From Francisellaceae bacterium UBA6186 (GTDB taxonomy: Bacteria > Pseudomonadota > Gammaproteobacteria > UBA6186 > Azoamicaceae), in contig DITK01000056.1 in NCBI GenBank assembly GCA_002422785.1, positions 1 to 28,907 of the forward strand: DNA of 28,907 nt. Reading direction: 5' to 3'. Of this stretch, positions 14,380-22,563 are shown piece by piece (the stretch's first letter is position 1; every line of letters begins with the position of its first letter). Made by a program: the position numbers and the translations under genes. The notes beneath the pieces were generated by a model. That model saw only the letters and a program-made list of their open reading frames with translations. It had not been told where the DNA came from and did no database searches.

Positions 14380-15828
14380 TTATCTTTCTCTTAGGGCAAA
14401 CTCTTTGATTCTAGTCACCGGTTTTAATATATAAAATAAAATCCTTTTTTTCCCGGTTAAAATACTTACATCCGCTGTCATTCCTGGAATAATTTTACAT
14501 TTAATATTATTATTTAAATAATTTTTATCAGTCATTAATCGAACCAAATAAAATTCATTATTTTTTTCGTCTTTCTCGGTATCTGGGCTAATACTAATAA
14601 CTTTTCCATCTAAGCCTCCATAAATAGATGAGTCGTAGGCTGGAAATTTAACTACAGCTGGTTGATCTTGCCTAATAAATGCCCTATCTCTAGGGTTGAT
14701 TCGTGATTCTATAATCACCTGTTCTTCCACCGGCACTATATCTAAAACATCTACCCCGGGTTTAATAACACCACCTATAGTATTAAATTTAAAATTATGT
14801 ACATAACCTTCTACCGGCGATGTAATTTCTGTATGCATCATTCTATCTCCTAAGCCTTTTAATTTTTCTTCTAGAGAAATTCTGATGTTTTGCTTATCTT
14901 CTAAATCTGATTGCACTTTGGTTTTAAATGCCTCCATCATACTATTTAATTTACTTTTTGATTCGGACAATTGTTTTTCTAGTCTTATTCTTTCTAATTG
15001 TGACATTAAACCTTGTTCTACTAGCGGCAATATTATATGCAGCTCTTGTTCAGATAAGTGCAAATCTTTTTCTAATGATTCTTTTTCACTCTGGTATGCT
15101 TTCATTATTGTTTGAAATAATTTATTTTGACCATTTTTGATATCTGGATAATCATCTAACTCTTTGGGAAAAATAATATTCTCAGAAAAAATTATTTCAG
15201 CTTGTAGCCTGGCAATTTCTGCAATTAATGAGGCAAATTGGGTATAATTTTGATTATATTCCGAGCTAAATCTAGTATCTTCTAGTTTAATCAATAATTG
15301 ACCAGCTTTAACTAAATCCCCTTCTTGTACATAAAATTTAGAAATTACACCGCCATCTAATGACTGAACTACTTTAACATGAGTCGAAGGAATAACTTTT
15401 CCACTACCTCTAGTAATTTCATCAATCTCGGACAAATAAGCCCAACCAAAAAACATTATACATAATATTAATGCCGAATAATAAACAATATTTAGCTTTT
15501 TAGGAGCTTCAAAATAAACATTATTTTTACAATTAAATTCATAACTTATTGGTACCGGAGCTTTAAGCGGCGTTGCAGGATCTTTTTTGCTATTTAAATT
15601 AGCAAGATTAATAGGTATACCCTGTTTAGCTTCGGCATTATCTTGAGCAGTTTTAGCCGCTTCTATGTTTATGGTCGCTGCAGGTGGTGGTGTTGCCGCT
15701 GTATTTTTATCAGGACCAGTATCAACAGCTGCATCTTTGGCAGCGCCCAGATCAATAGTGGTGCCTTTTTGGCTATCCATATTTATAGTTATACTGTTTG
15801 GTTTTTCTGAGTTTTGTTCCATATTCAC
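14380..15828 (-). CDS. Type I secretion membrane-fusion protein (HlyD family)
   Basis: HlyD-type adaptors link an inner-membrane ABC exporter to a TolC channel, so that a protein substrate leaves in one step. This 482-residue protein has a cytoplasmic N-terminus, one membrane helix at about 112-131, then GSGKVIPSTH and VVQSLDGGVISKFYVQEGD (lipoyl/barrel-sandwich half), a long periplasmic coiled coil at about 180-330, and ITSPVEGYVHNF closing the barrel. The N-terminal extension (about 111 residues before the helix) is long and carries four short echoes: SITINM, TTIDLG, ATINIE and IPINLA. The start is GTG 15828, overlapping the stop of the ATPase gene (GTGA); ATG 15822 is an alternative, and neither has a clear ribosome site. 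No TolC or obvious substrate is adjacent. Confidence 0.93.
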   Translation of the reverse strand: MNMEQNSEKPNSITINMDSQKGTTIDLGAAKDAAVDTGPDKNTAATPPPAATINIEAAKTAQDNAEAKQGIPINLANLNSKKDPATPLKAPVPISYEFNCKNNVYFEAPKKLNIVYYSALILCIMFFGWAYLSEIDEITRGSGKVIPSTHVKVVQSLDGGVISKFYVQEGDLVKAGQLLIKLEDTRFSSEYNQNYTQFASLIAEIARLQAEIIFSENIIFPKELDDYPDIKNGQNKLFQTIMKAYQSEKESLEKDLHLSEQELHIILPLVEQGLMSQLERIRLEKQLSESKSKLNSMMEAFKTKVQSDLEDKQNIRISLEEKLKGLGDRMMHTEITSPVEGYVHNFKFNTIGGVIKPGVDVLDIVPVEEQVIIESRINPRDRAFIRQDQPAVVKFPAYDSSIYGGLDGKVISISPDTEKDEKNNEFYLVRLMTDKNYLNNNIKCKIIPGMTADVSILTGKKRILFYILKPVTRIKEFALRER

Positions 15829-17948
15829 TTATGATTATCAATAATATCTAACACGCTGTTTTTATCAGTATCTCTAATAACTTTGCCATTATGGATAATA
15901 ATTACTCTATCTACCAAAGCCAACAACGACTTTCTATGAGTTACTAACACAAAAGTTTGATCTGTTAATAAAGATTGAAACCTTTTAATAAAATATAGCT
16001 CCGATGTATTATCCATACCACTGGTAGGTTCATCCATTAATAATATTTTAGGATCTCTTAATAAGCATCTAGCAATATTAACTGTTTGTCGCTGACCAAA
16101 AGATAAGCCAGCTCCGCCTTCTCCCAAAGGAAAACCTATACCTTGTGGATATTTACTAATAAAATCCAATAACCCAGATTTTTCTGCAGCCCAAGCAAGC
16201 CTTTCATCACTAACATTAGCATTACCTATCAGTAAATTATCTCTAATGGTACCAAAAAATAATGTCGGCTCTTGGGAAACATATCCTGCATACATGCGTA
16301 AGTTATATGGATCTATTTCACTTAAATCAACATTATCAATTTTGATCATTCCTTTGTTTGGATCGTATAATTTCATTAATAATCTTAATATTGTAGTTTT
16401 ACCCGATCCCATATACCCTACAATACCAACTTTTTCTCCCTTTTTTATGGTAAAACTTACATCTTCTAGTGTTAAAGTTTTAGCATTTGGGTAAGCAAAA
16501 CTAACATGTTCAAAAACGATATCCCCTGAAATTTCTGATTTATATGAATATTGTTTTTTTAATTCATATTCTTGTGGAGTATTAAGAATTTTTTCTATAC
16601 TAAATAATGCTTGTTTTACTTGTTCGAATCTAATTAACATACTAGATAATGTTGTCATGGGGGCTAAAACTCTACCAACTAAAATACTACAAGCAATTAA
16701 AGTACCAACCGTTAAATGTAAGTCTAATACTTTATAAGATCCCCATAAAATGGTGGCAACTTGTGCCACTTGTTGAACGAATTGAACAATATTAGATGCC
16801 ATACCAGAATAATATTTAGTATTATGACCATGTTCATTTTCTATTTCTAAATAGTTCTTCCATAATATTAACATGCGCTCTTCAGCTCCAATACCCTTGA
16901 TATTTTCTAGGTTATTTAAAGCTTCCACCACTATCGCTTGTTTTTGCGCCAATCCTTGCATGTTCATAGTAATACTATGCCGCATTTTTGCTTGATAATA
17001 TAAACTGATAACTGCCGATAACAACAGGGAAATAATAGAAATTATCGCAACAGACCCAGCCAAAAAACTAATAAAAATTAAAAAAATTATAACAAATGGT
17101 AAATCAATAATTGAACTGAGCATACCTGATGTAAAAAATTCCCTAATATGAGAAACATCTTTAATACTATTAGCAAAACCACCTGCTGATTTCGGCATAT
17201 AATTAAGATGCATGCCTATAACTTTTTCAAACAATTCTGTTTCTATTGCTAAATTGTTACTTTTAGAAGTTAAATCAATAAATACTGTACGCAAAACTTT
17301 CATAATAAAATCAAACAGATAAATCAATAAAATTCCTATAACTAATGCCCACAAAGTATAAATACTATTGTTGGGGATAACTCTATCGTAAACATTCATC
17401 ACAAATAACGGATATATCATAGCAAATATATTGATCATAAAAGTTGCAACACCTATTTGGATATATATTTTTTTATATTGCCTAATAGTTTGCGAAATCC
17501 ATGAAGGTTTTTCTTCTAAAATTAATTCTAACGCTCTTTTGTCAAAACTATATTTTTTAACAAATTCTATGCAAAATCCAGTATAGATATCTTCTATATA
17601 TTGCTTGGAAACTCTTTTTAATTTATTAGGACCATTCGCTCCAATGATTTCAAAATTATCATCTCCCACAATCGCTTTTAGAACAATGGAACCATTGTTC
17701 TTGGTAATAAGAATAATTGGTAAGGAAATTTCTGTTATTTGCGACAATGCCTTTCTAGCAATATTACTTTCGAAACCTAATTTGTTGGCTAAACGAACTA
17801 TATAAGATGGGGTTTCTAATCTTGGAGGTATAAGACTATCGTGTAATTTAATATTATAATATGTACAAATTAACTTAAAACAATTTCTTAAATTATTACC
17901 ATCACTATCTTCTGCTGGTTTGTTTTTAAAAAAATCTAACATTAGCAT
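15825..17948 (-). CDS. Type I secretion ABC transporter, permease-ATPase
   Basis: This 707-residue protein is the energy-coupling half of the secretion pair. Residues about 1-140 form a C39-like domain without the catalytic Cys-His pair, as in LapB/LssB-type exporters, where it binds substrate but does not cleave it. A six-helix membrane domain spans about 160-440. The ATPase has Walker A GYMGSGKTT (511-519), Q-loop VSQEP, Walker B ILLMDE (635-640) and H-loop H671. The signature motif is LSFGQ (615-619) where LSGGQ is usual: a phenylalanine in the ATP-contacting loop is odd. ATG 17948 gives the longest product, but GGGA seven bases before the in-frame ATG at 17942 favours a start two codons later. 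It is co-transcribed with the adaptor. Confidence 0.95.
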   Translation of the reverse strand: MLMLDFFKNKPAEDSDGNNLRNCFKLICTYYNIKLHDSLIPPRLETPSYIVRLANKLGFESNIARKALSQITEISLPIILITKNNGSIVLKAIVGDDNFEIIGANGPNKLKRVSKQYIEDIYTGFCIEFVKKYSFDKRALELILEEKPSWISQTIRQYKKIYIQIGVATFMINIFAMIYPLFVMNVYDRVIPNNSIYTLWALVIGILLIYLFDFIMKVLRTVFIDLTSKSNNLAIETELFEKVIGMHLNYMPKSAGGFANSIKDVSHIREFFTSGMLSSIIDLPFVIIFLIFISFLAGSVAIISIISLLLSAVISLYYQAKMRHSITMNMQGLAQKQAIVVEALNNLENIKGIGAEERMLILWKNYLEIENEHGHNTKYYSGMASNIVQFVQQVAQVATILWGSYKVLDLHLTVGTLIACSILVGRVLAPMTTLSSMLIRFEQVKQALFSIEKILNTPQEYELKKQYSYKSEISGDIVFEHVSFAYPNAKTLTLEDVSFTIKKGEKVGIVGYMGSGKTTILRLLMKLYDPNKGMIKIDNVDLSEIDPYNLRMYAGYVSQEPTLFFGTIRDNLLIGNANVSDERLAWAAEKSGLLDFISKYPQGIGFPLGEGGAGLSFGQRQTVNIARCLLRDPKILLMDEPTSGMDNTSELYFIKRFQSLLTDQTFVLVTHRKSLLALVDRVIIIHNGKVIRDTDKNSVLDIIDNHK

Positions 17949-17961
17949 ATCCCGAAACTAA

Positions 17962-17975
17962 ATGTGTAATCACAT
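17962..17975. promoter_or_regulatory. Small palindrome before the type I secretion operon
   Basis: ATGTG (17962-17966) and CACAT (17971-17975) are inverted around TAAT, 14 bases before the ABC transporter start. The half-site spacing is too short for a CRP site. It may be an operator or mere AT-rich chance; no clear promoter was found with it. Confidence 0.2.
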
Positions 17976-18005
17976 ACAGTATCGGTACAATACATAAAAT
18001 ATTGA

Positions 18006-18686
18006 TTATTTAGTGGTAAGTAATGGCTCTAATTTATGACCAACCTGCTGAGCTTTGTCTGCTAGTTCAGCAATCCAATCAATAACTCTATATAAAAATA
18101 TTACATCTATTGGTTTTAAATTATTTTCTATCAAAAATAATTCTTGTCGCAAATTATTTTGTATATCATCGGTATTTTTTTCAAGATTATCTAGTTCAAC
18201 TATCATACTCTCTACTAGCTCAGCTTCGTTGCCAGAAAACCCTGTTTCTACTAACTGATCTAATTCAGCAATGGCATTGTGCGCTAACTTAGTGGCATCT
18301 AGCCCCAATTGGACAAAATTTAATAAACTTTTAGCAATTTGTTCGGGAAATTGCATTTTTCTATAGTAAACTAAATTTGATAAACGCTTGGCAGTGTTTG
18401 CTATTTGATCTTGTGACTTTAAAATGCCAATAAAATCACCTCTGTCTATCGGTAATAACAACCTAGTTGGTAAGTATAATCGTATTTCCTTCTTTAAGCT
18501 GTTAGCCTTATTTTCTAATAGAATGATTTTTTCATAATCTAAATTAACAGCCAACCAATCACAATTTAAAGCTTTTTCAAAAAATGGTAACAAATAATTA
18601 ACACATTCATCTACTAAATCCATATGCTGTTGCATCGGCTTAATGGGCGATTTTGCAAAAATTTTTAAAATACTAGCTTTTACCAT
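18006..18686 (-). CDS. DUF47 / TIGR00153 PhoU-like protein, phosphate uptake accessory
   Basis: This 226-residue, all-helical protein belongs to the DUF47 family, which is related to PhoU and usually encoded with a Pit phosphate transporter whose activity it is thought to affect. Seen here: IFAKSPIKPMQQHMDLV near the N-terminus, an E--A--LK--IR helix (LENKANSLKKEIRLYLPTRL), LPIDRGDF, a long second helical bundle, and VIDWIAELADKAQQVG at the end, typical of the family. Length fits. No ribosome site precedes the ATG. The expected partner pit is not adjacent but starts at 28705, about 10 kb away. It lies between rluB and the secretion genes on the same strand. Confidence 0.88.
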   Translation of the reverse strand: MVKASILKIFAKSPIKPMQQHMDLVDECVNYLLPFFEKALNCDWLAVNLDYEKIILLENKANSLKKEIRLYLPTRLLLPIDRGDFIGILKSQDQIANTAKRLSNLVYYRKMQFPEQIAKSLLNFVQLGLDATKLAHNAIAELDQLVETGFSGNEAELVESMIVELDNLEKNTDDIQNNLRQELFLIENNLKPIDVIFLYRVIDWIAELADKAQQVGHKLEPLLTTK

Positions 18687-18728
18687 AATTATATATTACA
18701 CGTATTTAGTATTATTTTGTAATAAAAT

Positions 18729-19439
18729 TTAAAATATAGATGGATCCAAATATTGAAATTCTCCTGGCTTTAGTGTCTTTGGTAAAAAAACATCCCCAAA
18801 ACGTATTCTAATTAATCTATTTACTATCAACCCCTGCGATCCAAACAGCCTCTTAATTTCTCTATTTCGTCCTTCGGTTAAAATTACTTTATACCAACTA
18901 TTGGAATTTTTTTGATTTATAAAAGTAATTTTTTTAAATTTAGCAATACCATCCTCTAACTCTACGCCTTTAATTAATAAAGATAGTATTTGATCATGTG
19001 CTTTACCAAAAATTCTAACCATATACTCTCTTTCTTGATTATAACTAGGATGCATTAATTTATGTGCTAACTCACCATTGTTAGTAAACAATAATAACCC
19101 CGAAGTATTTAGATCTAACCTACCAACAGCCACCCATCGATTTAAAATTAATTTAGGTAGATCGTCAAATACTGTGGGACGATTTTTAGGATCACATCTG
19201 GTACAAATTTTACCAACTGGTTTATGGTATAAAATAATTTGGATCGGCCCATTAATGGCTATTTTTTTATTAGTCAATAAAATTTTGTCATCTAATTTAA
19301 ATTCTTCGTTACCTAAAACTTGCCCACCTAATTGAGCTACCTGGCCATTTATTGTTATACGCTGTAATTTAATCCAATTTTCTATTTCTCTTCTAGATGC
19401 AATCCCATTTTGCGCTAAAAATTTTTGAATCCGCTGCAT
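18729..19439 (-). CDS. rluB: 23S rRNA pseudouridine synthase RluB
   Basis: RluB makes pseudouridine at position 2605 (E. coli numbering) in 23S rRNA, near the peptidyl-transferase centre. The 236-residue protein has an N-terminal S4 RNA-binding domain (QKFLAQNGIASRREIENWI) and the RsuA/RluB-type catalytic motif GRLDLNTSGLLL with D109, plus the family end motif EGRNREIKRLF. RsuA, RluE and RluF are close relatives; I call RluB because the gene follows scpA-scpB, as in many gammaproteobacteria. The protein is shorter than E. coli RluB because it lacks the long charged C-terminal tail. It begins three bases after the scpB stop and lacks a strong ribosome site, so translation is likely coupled. 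Confidence 0.92.
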   Translation of the reverse strand: MQRIQKFLAQNGIASRREIENWIKLQRITINGQVAQLGGQVLGNEEFKLDDKILLTNKKIAINGPIQIILYHKPVGKICTRCDPKNRPTVFDDLPKLILNRWVAVGRLDLNTSGLLLFTNNGELAHKLMHPSYNQEREYMVRIFGKAHDQILSLLIKGVELEDGIAKFKKITFINQKNSNSWYKVILTEGRNREIKRLFGSQGLIVNRLIRIRFGDVFLPKTLKPGEFQYLDPSIF

Positions 19440-19442
19440 ATT

Positions 19443-19994
19443 TTAATTACAACTCTCTTCTTGAGCTAAAAATTCCATAATTTTAGGCAATGGTGGTAAT
19501 TGTTCTAATTTTTCCAAACCAAAATAAGTCAAAAATTCTTTGGTTGTAACATAAATACCTGGTTTGCCCGGAACATCTTTATAACCTACAACCCTAATCC
19601 AGCCACGCTCTTCTTGCAAAGTTTTAAAAATACTAGGACTAATGGTAACCCCCCTAATTTGTTCAATTTCACCTCTAGTAATAGGCTGGCGGTATGCAAC
19701 CAAAGCTAAGGTTTCTAAAAATGCTCTAGAATATTTTGTAGATTTTTCTTGCCACAACTTAGCTACTAAGTGTGCATATTGTTGCCTAGTTCTAAACTGA
19801 TACCCATTAGCAATTTTGACAAGCTCTACCCCACGTTTAGTATTTTGCTGTTGTAATACTTCTATAGCTGCAACTATATCAGCTTGCTCTGGTCGTTCTG
19901 ATTCATCAAAGATTGCTATAATTTCTTGAATAGTCATGGTTTTACCAGCAGCTAACAATAATGCTTCTATTATCAATGACAGATCATTATACAT
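19443..19994 (-). CDS. scpB: Segregation and condensation protein B
   Basis: ScpB is a winged-helix kleisin partner which, with ScpA, binds SMC proteins to compact and separate chromosomes. The 183-residue protein shows the family pattern: IIEALLLAAGKTMTIQEI, YQFRTRQQYAHLV, the highly conserved SRAFLETLALVAYRQPITRGEI followed by IRGV, and TTKEFLTYFGL near the end. ATG 19994 has GAGGAT seven bases upstream. It sits between scpA (21 bases away) and rluB (3 bases), an order that fits a single operon. No smc gene is in the window. Confidence 0.96.
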   Translation of the reverse strand: MYNDLSLIIEALLLAAGKTMTIQEIIAIFDESERPEQADIVAAIEVLQQQNTKRGVELVKIANGYQFRTRQQYAHLVAKLWQEKSTKYSRAFLETLALVAYRQPITRGEIEQIRGVTISPSIFKTLQEERGWIRVVGYKDVPGKPGIYVTTKEFLTYFGLEKLEQLPPLPKIMEFLAQEESCN

Positions 19995-20015
19995 TGTGGT
20001 ATCCTCTTGGTTTTA

Positions 20016-20819
20016 TTAACTTAACAATCTTATATAAATAGGAGAAAAATTATCAGCTTGTATAATTTCCAACAAATTTTCTTTAACTAATTCTAACATT
20101 GCTAAAAAAGTAACTACTATCCCTAATCTACCTTCGTTAAAATTAAAAAAATCTGAGAACATAAAAAATTTATTTTGTTCTTTTGGATCTTTTGGATCTT
20201 TCAAATAGGTAGACTGTAAAGACTCTAGAGTACTTAAAATTACAGTCATTTTATCACGAACCGATAAATTATCGCCAACTACTATATGAGCCCCACGTAA
20301 ATCTTGTTTTTTTAAAACTTGCTGCAATGCTGATAACAACTCCACAAAGGTAACCGACGGTTGCCTGGCACTTATCTCTTGGTTTATAGCATTACATTGC
20401 ACTGCAAAAAAATTTCTATCCTGTCTTGGGATAATATCTAAATTAGCAGCTGCCTGCTTAATTTGCTCGTATTCCTGTAATCTACGAACTAAAGCTGCCC
20501 TGGGGTCATCTTCTATATGTTCCGTAGGTAATACCGGCAGCAACATTCTAGATTTAATTTCTGCTAAAATTGCTGCCATTTCTAAATAATCAGATGCCAA
20601 TTCTAAATTAGCGCACTGCATGTAATCTACATAATCAATGTATTGTTTAGTAATCGATGCTACCGGTATATCGACTATGTTAAGATTGTGCCTTCTAATT
20701 AAATACAATAACAAATCTAAAGGACCCTCAAACATTTCTAGAATAACTAGCATCGCATCTGGAGGAATATACAAATCTTTTGGTAATTCGATAATTTCTT
20801 TACCTTGAACTTTAGCCAA
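20016..20819 (-). CDS. scpA: Segregation and condensation protein A
   Basis: ScpA is the kleisin that bridges the SMC heads in the bacterial condensin. Its core is unmistakable: FEGPLDLLLYLIRRHNLNI, DIPVASITKQYIDYV, LEMAAILAEIKSRMLLP, and a C-terminal winged-helix stretch with FLAMLELVKENLLEI. I choose TTG 20819 as start (267 residues) because it gives AKVQGKEI-ELPKDLYIPPDA, the N-terminus I recall for Legionella-type ScpA; it overlaps the trpS end by eight bases. ATG 20837 would add six residues and overlap more. Neither start has a strong ribosome site, so coupling to trpS is likely. A 9-base unit repeated twice near 20180-20198 encodes KDPKDPK in a variable loop. Confidence 0.94.
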   Translation of the reverse strand: MAKVQGKEIIELPKDLYIPPDAMLVILEMFEGPLDLLLYLIRRHNLNIVDIPVASITKQYIDYVDYMQCANLELASDYLEMAAILAEIKSRMLLPVLPTEHIEDDPRAALVRRLQEYEQIKQAAANLDIIPRQDRNFFAVQCNAINQEISARQPSVTFVELLSALQQVLKKQDLRGAHIVVGDNLSVRDKMTVILSTLESLQSTYLKDPKDPKEQNKFFMFSDFFNFNEGRLGIVVTFLAMLELVKENLLEIIQADNFSPIYIRLLS

Positions 20820-21816
20820 AATTAATACCCATAGCATCTTTTACTTCTAATAACGTTTTTTTCGCTATGCAAGATGCCTCTTCTATACCTTGTTCAATCA
20901 CCATATCCACTATATGATTATTTTTTTTATACATATTATATTTTTCTCTTATTGGCTGTTGCTCTTTCTCTATAGCATCTATTAATTTAAATTTACAATC
21001 TATACAACCTATTTGTGCAGAACGACAACCACTATCAACCCAGCTTGTTACTTCTTGATTAGAATAAACTTTATGTAACTGCCATACTGGACATTTATCC
21101 GGATCGCCACAATCAGTACGTTTAATTCTAGCAGGATCGGTAACCATTATTTTTATTTTTTTTTCTATCGATAACTTGTCTTCACCAATCTCTATAACAT
21201 TATTGTAAGACTTAGACATTTTTTGTCCATCTATTCCAGGCAATTTTGGCACATCGGTTAACAGATGTTGTGGCTCAGGTAAAATGATTTTTTCTCGCCC
21301 ATACATATGATTAAACCTGCGTGCCACTTCGCGCATTAACTCTACATGAAAAATTTGATCTTCTCCAACCGGCACATACTCTGCTTTATATAATAACACA
21401 TCAGCACTTTGTAATAATGGATAACCTAAAAAGCCATAAGTTGATAAATCTAAGTTTTTTAATTTTTGCTGTTGATCTTTGTAAGTTGGTACCCTTTCTA
21501 GCCAGCCTAATGGGGTAATCATAGATAATAATAAATGTAACTCTGCGTGCTCCGGGATCTTAGACTGAATAAACATTTTACAGTTTTTAGGATCTAGGCC
21601 AATCGACAACCAATCTTCTACCATTCTTCTAACATCAGCTGCAATATTTTTAGATTGCCCGTAATGGGTAGTTAATGCATGTAAATCAGCCACGCAAAAA
21701 TAACAATTATACTCATGTTGTAATTTTACCCAATTTTTTAAAGCGCCATGATAATTGCCTAGATGCATTTTGCCAGTTGGCCGCACCCCAGAGAAAATTA
21801 TTTTTTTATTTAACAT
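20812..21816 (-). CDS. trpS: Tryptophanyl-tRNA synthetase, iron-sulfur-motif type
   Basis: This class Ic synthetase attaches tryptophan to tRNA-Trp. The 334-residue protein has GVRPTGKMHLGNY with HLGN at 18-21, AYVPVGEDQ-like EYVPVGEDQIFHVEL, and KMSKS at 199-203. A C-terminal four-cysteine motif C242-x21-C264-x6-C271-x2-C274 resembles the [4Fe-4S] motif described for Thermotoga maritima TrpRS, which has been linked to anticodon recognition, so a cluster is probable here. It starts at ATG 21816, inside the end of gmhA (seven-base overlap), and scpA begins in its last codons, so gmhA-trpS-scpA-scpB-rluB form one overlapping operon. Confidence 0.97.
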   Translation of the reverse strand: MLNKKIIFSGVRPTGKMHLGNYHGALKNWVKLQHEYNCYFCVADLHALTTHYGQSKNIAADVRRMVEDWLSIGLDPKNCKMFIQSKIPEHAELHLLLSMITPLGWLERVPTYKDQQQKLKNLDLSTYGFLGYPLLQSADVLLYKAEYVPVGEDQIFHVELMREVARRFNHMYGREKIILPEPQHLLTDVPKLPGIDGQKMSKSYNNVIEIGEDKLSIEKKIKIMVTDPARIKRTDCGDPDKCPVWQLHKVYSNQEVTSWVDSGCRSAQIGCIDCKFKLIDAIEKEQQPIREKYNMYKKNNHIVDMVIEQGIEEASCIAKKTLLEVKDAMGINFG

Positions 21817-22448
21817 ACTTTATTTTCCAACTTGGTAATATATCGATCTTCGATTAACATTTCTTCTACTAACTCCATAAGCACGTGGCCTGCTGTAATA
21901 TGACTTTCTTGGATACGAGCAGTAATATTAGATGGAACAATAAATTTTTCATCACACAATTCGGTAGCTAATCCACCGGTACCACCCAAAAATCCTAATG
22001 TTACAATGCTCATGCTTTTAGCTAACTTGTATGCTGCTAACACATTTGGAGATTTTCCGGACGTGGTTATCCCTAATAATACATCGCCAATTTTACCCAG
22101 TCCAGCCAGTGGCCTAGTAAAAATTTCATCGAAACTATAATCATTACCGGTAGCTGTAATCATTGAGGTATCAATCGTAAGTGATATAGCTGGTATGGGC
22201 TGTCGATTAACCTGGGGACGTAATCTAACTAACAATTCTGTGGCTAAATGCTGGGAATCCGCCGCCGATCCGCCGTTACCACACAATAATAATTTACCGC
22301 CATTCTTAATAGATTTAGTGATAATTTCTGCCATTTTTATTAAAATAAGCAATTGATTATCTGCGATAATTTTATTTTTTGTTTTAATCGATTCAATAAA
22401 AGATTCAGTGGCTATTTGAAGAAATTTTTGTTTAGTTTGTATATTCAC
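21810..22448 (-). CDS. gmhA: Phosphoheptose isomerase GmhA (SIS domain)
   Basis: GmhA converts sedoheptulose 7-phosphate to D-glycero-D-manno-heptose 7-phosphate, the first step to the heptose of the lipopolysaccharide core. The 212-residue SIS protein has the phosphosugar loop CGNGGSAADSQH at 56-67, ATGNDYSFDEIF, and ITTSGKSPNV. The zinc-ligand positions of GmhA are kept with the right spacing: H67 and E71, Q180 and H188. DiaA is a close relative involved in DnaA control, and I cannot fully exclude it, but the retained metal residues favour the isomerase. It starts with GTG 22448, with AGGAG at 22458-22462 placing it well; no ATG replaces it. An extended -10 promoter lies just upstream. Confidence 0.88.
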   Translation of the reverse strand: MNIQTKQKFLQIATESFIESIKTKNKIIADNQLLILIKMAEIITKSIKNGGKLLLCGNGGSAADSQHLATELLVRLRPQVNRQPIPAISLTIDTSMITATGNDYSFDEIFTRPLAGLGKIGDVLLGITTSGKSPNVLAAYKLAKSMSIVTLGFLGGTGGLATELCDEKFIVPSNITARIQESHITAGHVLMELVEEMLIEDRYITKLENKVC

Positions 22449-22471
22449 GATATTTGTCTCCTAATTTAATA

Positions 22472-22480
22472 ATTATAACA
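22472..22480 (-). promoter_or_regulatory. Extended -10 promoter of the gmhA operon
   Basis: The minus strand reads TGTTATAAT (22480 to 22472), a perfect -10 with the TG of an extended -10 element, while no good -35 is found at 17 bases. The leader before the gmhA GTG would be only about 17 bases and contains the ribosome site. Confidence 0.5.
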
Positions 22481-22500
22481 ATTTTCAACTTAAATTAATT

Positions 22501-22529
22501 TTCAATAAAGACCAGTAATCCGCTATAAT
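22501..22529 (+). promoter_or_regulatory. Promoter of the MFS transporter gene
   Basis: TATAAT (22524-22529) is a perfect -10; TTCAAT (22501-22506) lies 17 bases upstream as a weak -35. It is divergent from the gmhA promoter, the two -10 boxes being about 46 bases apart. Confidence 0.5.
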
Positions 22530-22563
22530 TATTATTAAATCTTTTGGTACATGTTATTACTTT

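Noticed and set aside
17520..17948. Active C39 bacteriocin-type peptidase at the start of the ABC transporter
   Set aside because: The catalytic cysteine and histidine motifs are not present; it is a C39-like, non-cleaving domain.
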